NCBI GenBank assembly: GCA_037126765.1
Contig: JBBCBC010000037.1
Span: forward strand, 8,747,263 to 8,811,262
Origin: Stenogyne calaminthoides
Lineage: Eukaryota > Streptophyta > Magnoliopsida > Lamiales > Lamiaceae
DNA length: 64,000 bases
Direction: 5' to 3'
The translations under genes were made by a program, and so were the position numbers. Positions 35,825 through 47,220 of the stretch are shown piece by piece; position 1 is the first letter of the stretch; each line of letters opens with the position of its first letter. The notes under the pieces were generated by a model. It made no database searches. It saw only the letters and a list, made by a program, of their open reading frames with translations, and was not told the origin of the DNA.

Positions 35825-38207
35825 TCAAGTGTGCTCAACATTGAACCAGAAAAACAGGGAAGTACGAGTATATATGACACGCACTTGCTGCAAAGAGAGA
35901 GTTCCACTTGTCAGCACAGCCTTTGCACCTCCTTCAATCCTCGTTCGCATCACAGTAACACGATCACCGGTGTTCTTTATTATAGGTGGAATCCCAGTTG
36001 CGGTGGTCACAATGGCATGAGAGAGATGGTCCAAAGGATTTGATTCACATTGAAGAATACAACCATCAATTGTCAGCCTCCCACTCCTATGCAGCAGGCA
36101 GCAACCAAGCTCTGCCCTCACCGTCAAGTTGGCCAGTTTGCATGTTGACAATAACTCCAGTGCGCTGTTGAATCACCACCCAAATCCAAATTACTACAAC
36201 TAATATTTGTTCGTACTGAAAAATTCTAGTCTAGTTTTATAAGCACTATAAAACATGCTAGATTTCTTTTTTGTCATGTTAGGAGGCTTGACTACAACTA
36301 GTGATTTTCCCCACAAATATACAGCCAGTACGCCACTTGAGTACGGAACTATCAAGATAAATAAAATAAATCCCCATGAAATTTTATGTAGTTTTGGTGG
36401 TGCTCAACTCTAAATGCATTGATTGTATAGAAAGTCAAGTTACGGTTTCTATTCAGTTCACAGGACTAAAAACAGTCCATTCACCAACAAAATTAGCAGG
36501 GTTGGCAAGCAACACCCCAGAAAGGGATATTGTCAAAGTTGCTTCTGCAGTTTCATTCCTCTCATTTAGAAGAGGAATGGCTCAATCCTCAAAAGTGGAG
36601 TTTCATTTATTTCCCTTCTCCACACCAAACACCCCTAGATAAACTAAATAATGACATTCAGGAAATGAATTCAGTAATTAAATCAGCCAAACAGGGAAAA
36701 ATTAAAAAGTACTGCAAACCTCTCAGAGCCACGAGAGCAGATGAGTGTTGTATCATCAGGTACTTCACCTGCACCAATCTGAAAAATGAAGGCATAAAGT
36801 GTTTTTCTTTATCATATAATGCAAGTGAATGCCAAATGTTGACTGCTTTTGACTTAATCAGAAATATATACCCAGAAACCCATCCACTCATCCATCACAG
36901 TTCTAAGAGTTAAAGCACTTGATTTGATCACATCAATGAAGTCTACTATATTCAGCAGGCTAGGGTTTGACATAATGTGAGAAATTGATTCCATGGTGGA
37001 CGCATAATTGTTGCAATTATTTAAGAAAGTAAAGTGATTTTCGTGGACCATATTCCATTATTTCATGTTAATATGCACACTAAAAGACATTTTAACTAGA
37101 AGTAAACTTGCAGATGAAGCTAACAACAGGTTATATTGGCTGCTTTAAGCTCAACATACACAACATATCTAGTGATTTACTAAACCGGCTCTCCATTTTC
37201 AGATATACAAGAAAGTCAAAACAAAGAGAGACAAATAGAGGACGATTTTGGTCCAATCCCTGCCTTTCCAAGAAAAAGACCCAGAAAGTACCAGGCAAAG
37301 GGGCTTTTTAATCTGAATATTGGAGGTGTGATGAATCCCTCCTGCTGCAATCAATATGGTATCCCCTGGCCTGTAGCATTGCGCCAGAAGGCCTTATCTT
37401 CCCATAAGAAACATTTTTACCAGAATAACATAAACATATGTAGCTTCACTGACCTTGCTGCACACACAGCTGTCTCAATATTGGGGTAAACCCCAGGTTC
37501 AGATAAATCTTTGACAGACCTATCTACTCGAAGCCAAAGCCGAGGGTGACACGCCAGGAAACGCCATCTGCGGCAAACGAGGGCGGTGTTATACCGATCT
37601 GCAAACTCAACATACAATCATGACAGAAAACTAACAAAGTTGGAAACTTTATTCATCTAAGATAACAAAGTAGGTGTATAGTCTCAGCAGGCATTGAATT
37701 AAAAGGATAAAGTAGCAGCAAACCCCAAACTTCCCACTTGAAAATCACAAAATTACCCAAAATGAAAATGTCTAGGATTTGAATAAGAAAACAATGTCAG
37801 TTTTACTTGGGAAACAAATATCAACAAAAGCTTCTAAAGGAAAACCTTTTACCAATTGGCCTTTTATATCCAAATACCCAAATAGCAAAAATAGCAAGAC
37901 ACGAAATAAATCTTCAGAGTAATTGAAGTCGCATATTATACCTAGGTTATGGCAAAATTAAGAAGCATAACCGTGCTAAATCTGGCTCCCAATCAATCAA
38001 TGAGAATAAAAGCCCAGATATTTCCACAAATAAACCAAACATGATTCCAACTTTCATACGCAAAAAGCTGCAAGAATTGATACCTGGGATGGGAGAGAGG
38101 AAGCTGAAAATGAGCATGAGACAGCCATCGTCAACACCATTTATGCGAGAATCGTATAAGAATTCCGAGTGCTTTAATTTCTTGAATTTCGTCTTCTCTG
38201 CCTCCAT
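35825..38207 (-). CDS. SKIP5: F-box protein SKIP5
   Basis: F-box subunit of SCF ubiquitin ligases (ASK1-interacting), with a right-handed beta-helix-like C-terminal half. Exons: 38084-38207, 37454-37598, 37292-37370, 36720-36778, 35825-36164, all GT-AG and phase-consistent, about 248 aa. The F-box covers INGVDDGCLMLIFSFLSPIP then DRYNTALVCRRWRFLACHP. It is followed by LWLRVDRSVKDLSEPGVYPN, RPGDTILIAAGG, STCKLANLTV, ELGCCLLHRSGRLTIDGC, RIEGGAKAV and the tail FFWFNVEHT. It is about 25 residues shorter than the Arabidopsis protein because an acidic loop before the last strands is reduced; no frameshift is seen there. The 3' end faces the AED3-like gene 490 bp away (convergent). Confidence 0.92.
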
Positions 38208-38613
38208 TGAATTCAGCTGCTCCGAATAAAATTAGGGATTTTTGAGGACGATGCTCTATAGTTTACTGGGTTGTGTTGTCTGTTTTTCACTCGCTATCGA
38301 TGTCAATAAATATAAATATCTAAAAGAAATATAAATTAGAAAGGAAAAACAGATTTTTAAGACCATAACAACTCAAATGTAAATACTAATATGAATAATG
38401 AGTTTTGATAAATTTTAAAAACATATAATATTTAAATAAAGTGTTTCTGGTCAATTTAATAAAATGTTGTAAATATCGTTTCAAAAAAAAAATGTTGTAA
38501 ATAAAATTATTTTATTTAAAAAAATGAATTTTTTAAAGAATTTTCTTTTTTTTATAGATCAACAGTTCTGTAAACAGTCCCAACTACTATCACTCTTCAA
38601 TAAATAAATAATA

Positions 38614-38846
38614 CTCCCTCTGTCCCATAACAACGTGCATGTTTACTATTTTCACGTGTTTTAGCGAACGAGTTTTTTATTAGTATTTAAAATGATAAAG
38701 TTTTTTTTAAAGATCATATAATAGAAGAGGTAAATCTATCATACCCCTCCTTAAAAATTACTTTATCATTCAAATACTAATAAATAATTCGCTCGTAAAA
38801 ACTCAATAATAAAATTAGCATGCACGTTATCTTGGGACGAAAATAG
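38614..38846. mobile_element. Stowaway MITE copy
   Basis: Begins ctccctctgtcccataacaa and ends inverted near ttatcttgggacgaaaatag, with ta on both sides. Inner words acgtgcatgtttac / gcatgcacgtt and ttattagtatttaaaatgat / atcattcaaatactaataaa form long inverted repeats. Confidence 0.78.
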
Positions 38847-38955
38847 TATGTTTTAATGTTACAATTAATATTAATTAGTTAATTTTTTTCCAAACGCAAT
38901 TAGTTAATATTTTAAGTGATACAACTAATGCACTAAAAGAAATACAAACATTGTA

Positions 38956-39190
38956 CTCCCTCTGTCCCAAAGAAACGTGCACGTTTACTGTTTTCACTTG
39001 TTTTTGCGAGCGAGTTTTTTATTAATATTTGAAATGATAAAGTAATTTGTAAAGATGCACGTAAAAAATGAGGCAGGTCTATAATACCCCTCCTTAAAAT
39101 CACTTAATCATTTGAAATACTAATAAACAACTCGCACTAAAACTCGATAATAAAGGTGGTGTGCAGGTTTTTCTGGGACGGAGGAGATAG
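38956..39190. mobile_element. Stowaway MITE copy, tandem neighbour of the previous one
   Basis: Begins ctccctctgtcccaaagaaa and ends gggacggaggagatag, with ta flanks at 38954-38955 and 39191-39192. It shares inner words with the copy 110 bp to the left (cgagcgagttttttatta, ctccttaaaatcact), so both belong to one family. Confidence 0.75.
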
Positions 39191-39516
39191 TACCAACTGG
39201 TGTATATAATTTTTTGCTACTTAAAAGTAATTACTCTTGACCGTTTAAAAGAATTATACAAACACCCCCTTGTGCTCCAATCAAGGAATAAAATGACTCC
39301 AAGCCTGAACAAAACTCAAGCCAATAATTTATGGAAGGCAACCCAAAATACTACATACAGCTCGTGAGACTAACGGCGCATCGTTCCTTCTTTTCTGACT
39401 CGTACAATGCCATTGCTAGGCTTGGAATTGGACATGCGTATAGAGGCATTGTTGGATCCCCCTACTGTTGTATCCATACCCATCTTGTGCAATTCCTTCA
39501 GAAGAGCACTTACGAG

Positions 39517-42500
39517 TTACGTCGACTGTTCCAAAATGCAACGTTGAGAGCCCACTTTCTCCACAGACAGTCTATATCTTCCTTGCGCCACCACAAGCTC
39601 TCCTCCTTCCAATCTTGAGACATCCATACCTTGTTCTTTCAGTGTGGTATGTTGGAGCTTACTAGCCAGTTCTACTTCAATTTCCAATTCAGACGACTCA
39701 TTTGGATATGGGACCTGAAGCATTTCATTTTCATGGTAGTAGCTGAAGGGAAATGATGTATAAACTTTCTGTCTAAGTATATCCGGGAACTGTACAAAAA
39801 AGAAACGAAAATGGCTTTAGAGAGAGAGGGGTGGATAAGAACAGAAAAGAGGTTGTAGCCAGGAAGCGACTATTACCAGAACATGTTTAGGTTGTAATAT
39901 CTCCAGTAAATGGTGAACTTTTTGCAACCTGAAAAATGGAAGGAGAATATTGAGGTTTTTATTTATCCACAGAAATAAAAGCAATGGACATTTATGTAAA
40001 AAACTTACTGCATTCCAGAAAGAAAAGAACATTGGAGGACTTTCATTGCCATTGGATTGAAAGGTGAAAGAGCCAAACTGGCATCCATCCCTTCCTGTAT
40101 ATTACAGATAAACAAAGCCAGATTCAAACAAAAATAATAAGAAATGAAATGAAGAGAAAGGCTAGGGATAAAATCTCACTTTAATTTGAAGAGCTCAATC
40201 TAATGAGAATGTAGAAGGGAAAATCAATTAAAGTACCTCCATAACAAGTAATGAATTTTGATCCCCACACCATCGTCGCAGCAAATGAACAACAGGTCCA
40301 AGTCGAAGACTCCAGTGAGGACAAAAAACAATACAAGGTTCCTGCCAAAATTTTCTGCTCACACATTATCAACAAGCAATCTAGTAATCAAGCACATAAT
40401 AATGCAAATCATGCAATAATCAACCAGATGAATTTTAGGCCTATTTGTTCTTCCTTAAACCATCATAATTCTCAAAGAATTTTCTTTTTCCACAACAAAT
40501 TACACCAGATAATAGATTCCACTTCTGATTTTGTATGACCACTATGATAGCTTTTTGGAGAGGCAACTTTGAGAATTATAAAGAACAAACATCTCTAAGA
40601 ATGGGTTTAAGGGTGTGATGTTGTAATACACAATATTTTTATTTAGCAACTGATAAATCAAAAGCTGAAAAAAAAAATTAGGATCCTTTACTCTCTACAG
40701 GTGCAGGGGAAAACAAGCACATGAACAACAAAAATATATAACTCTGATGCAGTGTAATCAAATTCGTCACCCAAAGAAAAGTCAAATGATGAAATAGAGA
40801 GATGCATATTAGTAACTAATTATCCCATGCAAAGGATGTGCTTTTCTTACAATAGTTCAACTGAATGAATTGCAGGGAACATGTAAAGCCTTCCATCTTT
40901 CAACATCTCCACATGACTAAATAATGGCTGTCCAGAGTAGAGCTGCGTGTCGGAAAAGGGGGAAAGGATACTTAAATTAGTTGGCTTAAATTTAAGGCAT
41001 AAGTTTCAAATCTAAAGAAGTCTGAAATTCAACATACACGATCCTGCAACTGCTCGCATAACCATTCTGGAATAATACTTGTATATGCCATAAGCTCTTC
41101 TGCAACAGAAGAGACGATGAAAATAGGAACCTACAATGCAGAACAGCAGTTTAAGTAGCTGTAATCTACAGTATTCTTTTTATGGTAAAACTACAAATAG
41201 AGACACCAGCCCCAAACATAAGTAGCAGATCACATTAAAAGAGAAGCCAAGAAATTGATAACTTCAAAAAGTCAAGATTTCAATCCATTCACATGTTGAA
41301 TTCCAAATAATAAGTGATCATACACCATATCACTATAATTTTAACATTTACAATTTAGAATGTACCTTCATATTTTCTGAAGCTAGGTGAAGTGCAAATC
41401 GCTCCAGCAGCTGTAAAATGACCCCAAGGCGACCAATAGGGATAAGAACTGAACCCCCAGCTTTAATAGAATCCATGGAACAGGAGCATATAAAATCTAA
41501 CTTATCCATCTCCTCCAAATACTCATCACTACTAAGGAGTGCAGATGTTGCTTCTAAATTGACATCATCAGTACTGCAAATTGCAAGACTCAATCGGTTT
41601 TAAGTATCAAAATGAGAAAGAAACAAGACGAACCAAAACATAACCCCACTTGAAAATTTAAAATACCTTAAATTTGAAATGTTGTTTTCAGCAGAGGCAG
41701 AGCAATTATTATCATCATCAGTAAGTCTTTGAGAATTACAAGAAGAGAAGTCCGAATATAAAAGCACATCACTTCCTTGAAGGGCCTTGTAATCGAAACT
41801 CATTGCTGTGGCTGATGTAAAAACAGAACTTGAAATATAAGCAATGCTTCCTTTAGGACAAATGATACTCCAATTACATGAGCCAATTTCTAGGCCAGAA
41901 CTAAATGCTTTTACAATCAGTGTGCCATTATAGCAAGCTTCTTCCCCATACTTAAGAGACTCAACCTTCAACATGCAGGCCTTCACATCAGCTGCACTGA
42001 GAAGCATCACTCATTACAACTTCAAACATAAATAAAAGACGTAGGAGAATTCAGATTGAATAAAGAGTAGTAAAGAAGAGCACGTGATTCTTGAAGTAAG
42101 AATTATGGTTCAAAAGCCAAGAAAGTCCCAGATCTCCAAATAAATTCATTTTAAGGATATGAAAGCAAAAGCAGGGAAAAGCAAACAAAAAAGAACATAT
42201 ATGATAAATAACCAAAACTATGTAGCCTACATCACAAAAAAATAAAATTGTTTAAGCATAGTTAGTAGGAATTAGGGTGAAACATATATGATAAATAGCA
42301 AATAGCTCAAATTATACCTGTAAAGTGGCATCCAACCACCAAAGTCGGTCCCATTTGCACCAAAAAAGATCTGCCTCAACTCTAAAGGAAGCGACTCAAG
42401 TTCATCCCACTTCATCCATGGAGGCACATCAAGCTCAGGCCCATAAAATTGCCTAAATTCCTTATGCATATTAACAAGATCCTCCATCATTAGTTGCCCA

Positions 42501-43105
42501 ATTTTAGATGCAGCCTCGGTTGCATACACCTAGATTACCAAAATATTATCAAAGCAGTCACACACCCTTTTTCAGCCAGTAAAAAAAATGACGAAATAAA
42601 CCACCGTTTATACCTTTGCAGAAAAAACTTTATTCCGTGTAAGAATCGGTAAACCCAACATACCCATGGGACTAGATATCAAAACCATATCAATGAAAGA
42701 AACATCCCATAAAAGCAAGTTCTTCACAATTCTGTAACGGGGCTCAGCACAAATTAAACCATTCGCGCTCGATTTGTCGATTTTCTGCCTCTTCGCTACA
42801 TTCGACTCTGAGCCCGCATATATTTCACAAGAACACGAGACATTTTCATCATCAATTATCGCATTAGAATCAATTGGGAGAGGATAAAAGGCCGTTAGCG
42901 ATGAAAGGTCGATGGGGCAATCAAATAAAACCCTAAAACCGCAGATATCGAGAATGTGGCATGGTGGGAAATATAAACCCTTGCCTTCACTCAAGCATGT
43001 CTGTAAACAGAAATTGAAAATAATCCAAATAAGAATCTGTACCATTGAACACAGATGTTCTGTAATTTCAATAAATCGCGAGAAGAATAGACTTACAAAT
43101 TCCAT
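39517..43105 (-). CDS. INTS9: Integrator complex subunit 9 homologue
   Basis: Beta-CASP/metallo-beta-lactamase-like scaffold partner of INTS11 in 3'-end processing of snRNAs. Eleven coding exons: 43097-43105 (only MEF), 42614-43000, 42318-42529, 41667-41996, 41366-41573, 41038-41130, 40851-40942, 40237-40354, 40009-40094, 39877-39928, 39517-39789; all GT-AG with matching phases, 619 aa to the first stop. Landmarks: CLSEGKGLYFPPCHILDICG, VLISSPMGMLGLPILTRN, KIGQLMMED, YNGTLIVKAFSSGL, VLLYSDFSS, GGSVLIPIGRLGVILQLLE, PEWLCEQLQD, KFWQEPCIVFCPHWSLRLGP, PMAMKVLQCSFLSG. The usual His/Asp metal ligands of nucleases are lacking, as is known for INTS9. The C-terminus stops early (TAA 39517-39519), while other frames continue family-like sequence (TLHFGTVDV, LLKELHKMGMDTTV) to about 39370, suggesting small indels. 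Confidence 0.9.
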
Positions 43106-44689
43106 GGCGCTGAATGAGCGCGAAAATCATCAGTTAAACTTAAAGCAGATTCTTGAATTCAGGATTTATAGCGGAGGGTTAACGCGGTCGGCCGATTGAA
43201 CCTAGCAATAGAATCACTCACTTGTCCGGTTCGAAGTGTGAAATCGGTAAAACCCGCCCAAAATCGATTTAACGAATCGAATTCGTGGATGTTTGGATTT
43301 GGAAATATCTATTTTGTGCTTAAAAAGCAAAGCACTTCCCCGATCCAAGGAATCATATCACCTCTTTCATTTTCAGTGTTCTACTTTATATTCCGTATTG
43401 TGAATTTATGACATATGAAAAATGAAAAATTATTCAAATGGACCATTATAATTTTAATATTTTTTGGTAAAATTTCAGGAATTGAAATTAATTTGAAACA
43501 TGAAAAATCACACAGAAAAATGAAACTGTCATAAAAGATAAAAACTCGTGTGAACCCGAGTTCCTGGTGAACTCGAATTTTTATCATTGTTATGTGTAAA
43601 AATTATCATTGTTATACATAAAAATATTATTATGAACAAAAAACTCTCACTGTTTAAAAAATATTTCGTATTGTTACACAGTGATTTTTTTTATATATAA
43701 TAGTAATAATTTTTATATATAATAATGATAGAGTTCATATATAGATCCGGTTCATAGGAGTATTACTCTCATAAAAAAATTATTTTTAACATTTAAAAAA
43801 GAATTAAGAAATTTAGATAATTTCCCATTTTAATCAATCTTTATCTATAACACTAGTGTAGAACCCGTGTCTTACACGGGATTTTAAATAAAAAATCAAT
43901 TATTTAACTTATTAAAAATTTTAATTTTTCATTTACAAATATGTATGACAGACGATTACAACTATATTTGGTTAAAAAAAACTATATTTGGTTTAAAAAA
44001 AACCTAAACATTGTGTAAAAATCATTTGCTTAAAACTTGATTAACAAAATTTTCAATTATATAAGGAATGTAAATTTTATATTATCAGGTAAAAAATAAA
44101 TTAAATGAACATAATTATTTAATACAATTCAAAATTAACTATTAAATCAAAATACATAATTATGAAAATAAATGTGTTTGCAATTTATTTGGGCATCTGA
44201 AAAACTGAGTATCTGAAAATAACATTAATCACTCGATTAGAAAGCTTTCCACCAGCATAATATTTTCAATCTCTTTTAACTCAATATAAAGTGTTATGAA
44301 AAAAATATAAGAAGGGTACACATTAATATATAAGTATTCATTTTTCTCTTTTTTTATTGTTAAATTTAAATTCAATCTCGGCGAATACATAAAATAAAAT
44401 ATTGAGTGAATTTGATTGTTTGGGCGTTGTCGCTGATGATGGTGGCAAAGCTTCACTTTAGAAGATGGTTGCAACTTCCAAACCATGAGGATCTTCTATT
44501 ACCAAAACATGAATCATATCAAGAAATTGATACCACATGTATTAACAATCTAACTTATTGTCTAACAATCTAAAATGATTGAACTATTATTACATATGCA
44601 AGCAACAAATTCATGCAAAAATGTGATCTAATTTCTAAATGAACATGGAATAGCAATAACTGAACAAGTGTATTCCCCCCATACACGTA
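43106..44689. other. Intergenic region, no gene seen
   Basis: It holds the INTS9 promoter at its left end. At about 43860-43890 there is a short hairpin, acccgtgtcttacacggg, of the kind often seen at the edges of decayed plant repeats. The remainder is AT-rich with no coding character. Confidence 0.45.
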
Positions 44690-44743
44690 TGAAACTCGTT
44701 AGCACCGGGACCAACAATTAGTTTCTAGGTTGCTTGAGCTACA

Positions 44744-44983
44744 TCAATCTCTTCTCTCACCATGATATGTCCAAACGGTATATGTTTTATCAATACCGTG
44801 AATCATCAAGTGGTGGAACAGACTTTCTCGACCTCTAGCGGTTTTTCCATTCATACATTTCCAACGCGGACATGGAATGTACCGAGGGTCGGTGTAGTGT
44901 CTAATTGCATGATTACAAAATTCTTCCACCCCATTCCTATACTCATTTGATAATCGATCCGCTCGAACCCACTTTCGATCCAT
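44744..44983 (-). pseudogene. CACTA Transpos_assoc domain fragment
   Basis: From ATG 44983 it reads MDRKWVRADRLSNEYRNGVE, then EEFCNHAI, IPCPRWKCMNG and LFHHLMIHGIDKTYTVWTYH, ending GERRD-stop. This is the N-terminal Transpos_assoc domain (about 79 aa) of CACTA transposases. In full elements the protein continues; here it stops soon after YHGE. One family Cys is Trp (CPRWKC instead of CPCCKC), another sign of decay. It is preceded by an intron whose donor is at about 45795. Confidence 0.7.
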
Positions 44984-45204
44984 ATAGAAAAAGAGATGCC
45001 TATAGGAAAGACAATATGAAGTGTTTCTCAAGACATTAATGTATATATACCTAACCATACTTGATCTCAATTTTTATCCTAATGTATCTTCCTAATCATT
45101 TTCTTATTAAAAACTATATCACAATCCTAACGTACCTAAGGTTTTGTTTCTTCTCAAGACATTAATATATATATACCATCAATCGTCTAAAGCAATTATC
45201 TAAA

Positions 45205-45650
45205 ATACATGCATTTGATCAAACACTTGGTGTGCATCTTATATTAATCTCTAAATTTATATAAAAAATCACCAAACAACTCAAAAATATATCTAAATCA
45301 TAATTATGCTTAAATCCTACACATGCATTTGATCAAACACTTGGTGTGCATCATATATTCATCTCTAAATTGACATAAAAAATCATCAACCAACTCAAAA
45401 ATATATCACAATCTTAAATTATGCTTAAATCCTACACATGCATTTGATCAAACACTTGGTGTGCTTCATATATTCATCTCTAAATTGACGTAAAAAATCA
45501 CCAACCAACTCAAAAATATATCACAATCCTAATTTATACTTAAATTCCTACACATGCATTTGATCAAACACTTGGTGTGCATATCATATATTCATCTCTA
45601 AATAAACATAAAAATCAACATTCCAAACTAACAATTTATCCACAAATTAC
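45205..45650. repeat. Tandem repeat, about 115-bp unit, four copies
   Basis: Copies begin at catgcatttgatcaaacact near 45208, 45322, 45437 and 45553 (spacing 114, 115, 116 bp). Each runs through ttggtgtgc and atctctaaatt to a short AT spacer. They lie in what would be the first intron of the CACTA gene. The copies are about 90% alike by eye. Confidence 0.85.
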
Positions 45651-46149
45651 CAACAACAATCATGCCACACAACATATATATATATACACACATAAAGACA
45701 TGCATATATACACAACATATATATATATATAACACATAAACTAACCCTAACTAATTAATTAACAAAAAAGAAAATAAATTAGAAGCATTACGTACCTTGT
45801 AGAGGCAGAGGAAGGCGGTGGCGGCAGGGGAGGAGGTCGGCGACGACAGCAAGGGACGGCGGCGACGGAGGGAGGAGGAGGGGAAAAATCGCCAAACTTC
45901 GATGTGGAAATGGGGGTTCTGCACTCCAAGCTTTAGCTTGGACAGCGGTTATGAACCGCTGTCTAAGTGAACTTGCAAAGTGGTTTTGAACCGCTGTCTA
46001 AGTGATTCTCTTGGACAGCGGTTACAAACCGCTGTCTAATTTTTATTTTTATTTTTTAAATAAAACCGCTCTCCAAGATTAAGCTTGAAGAGCTGTTTGA
46101 AATAAGGGTTGTCCAAGTGGGGCTCTCCAAGCTTAAATGTGTAGTAGTG

Positions 46150-47220
46150 ATAAGTTCGAACTTTTAAATGAGACAGAATTCTTTCATAATTAATTAATGA
46201 TACTTTATTAGTTTGTATGGGACGGAAGAAGTACATGACACGTGTAACAAATGACATCTCAAATTATATTATTAATAACATGTGTCATGTTTTACATACG
46301 ATCGATGAAACACAAATACAAAGTGGAATAAATTAATGTTCTTAAATTCAAATTTTGTAATCTTATTTACATAAAATGATAAAAATTACTATAACAACAC
46401 TCCATGCCATAAAATTCTAGTCTGAAATTAATAAATTAGAATTCATATGATATGCATGGATTTTGGCTTACGTGAATCTGATTGCACTTCAACAAGTATA
46501 ATTTTTATAAAGACATAAAATCTTGTTCTTTTCCTTTTCACCATGGTTAGCCATTTGATATTGTTTTTAATTAGAAGTATTTAACAGTGGCAGAATTACT
46601 TGTGTACATTTGCAACTTTTCTTCTTTCTTCTTTCTTCCACTTTCATTTTCTTCTTCTTCTTCTTCTCATTTTAGACTAGTGGCCTATTGTTTTTTCAAG
46701 ATAACTAGTTACGTACATGGTTCAATGATGCACAAATTAACAACTCTTAAATATATCTAGTGATTATAGTGTTAGTTATTTTGTTGTGGTATATTCTTTT
46801 CATTTTTATGAAGCTTGTGCCCTGTCAAAATTAGTTTGTCTTATAAATAAAATAGTTATTCATTGGTATGTTAATTATAGAAAAATAATTTTATTTCCCA
46901 AGAAAATGCACCAAAAATAAATTAAGTTTCATTTTTTTGTTTTTAATTTTTTTAAGGAAATAGTGAATCATAAATTTCAAATCTTCATAGTTCGTACAAG
47001 ATCAATGACCTATTCTCGTCGGTGTTTATTAAGATATATAAAAATTATAATAAAACAGAGATCGATGAGACAACCCGTTTTATTAATTAATTGATTCATA
47101 ATATTAATGGATATGATATGATATGGTTGAGGTAGATGGAGGAATGATATATATTCCTGTTTACATAATTATAATTGATTAATTCATGCATGCATATTTA
47201 TTTATTAATTATGAAAGGGA
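46150..47220. other. Intergenic with CTT-rich microsatellite, no gene seen
   Basis: A cttcttcttctt-rich run lies at about 46616-46670. The rest is AT-rich and downstream of the first B-type-like response regulator gene (3' UTR side). Confidence 0.45.

Larger units (their letters stand above)
38208..39369. other. Intergenic between SKIP5 and INTS9 with two Stowaway MITEs
   Basis: It holds the SKIP5 promoter and the 3' side of the INTS9 gene. Apart from the two MITEs listed separately it is AT-rich and without genes. Confidence 0.5.
44690..46149 (-). mobile_element. CACTA element fragment with one intact end
   Basis: The right end, read inverted, is CACTACTACACATTTAAGC, a clear CACTA terminus. 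Subterminal repeats include four copies of the inverted pair ggacagcggtt...aaccgctgtc between 45910 and 46040, plus agctctcc words. A transposase-associated exon lies at 44744-44983. No matching left terminus was found, so the element is truncated or the other end is unrecognisable. Its repeats differ from those of the 7.5 kb CACTA, so it belongs to a separate family. Confidence 0.72.

Noticed and set aside
35741..36171. Plus-strand open frames near 36 kb
   Set aside because: They lie antisense to the last SKIP5 exon, whose protein is clearly conserved.
45208..45650. CRISPR-like array
   Set aside because: Units are contiguous 115-bp tandem copies without unique spacers, in a plant transposon intron.
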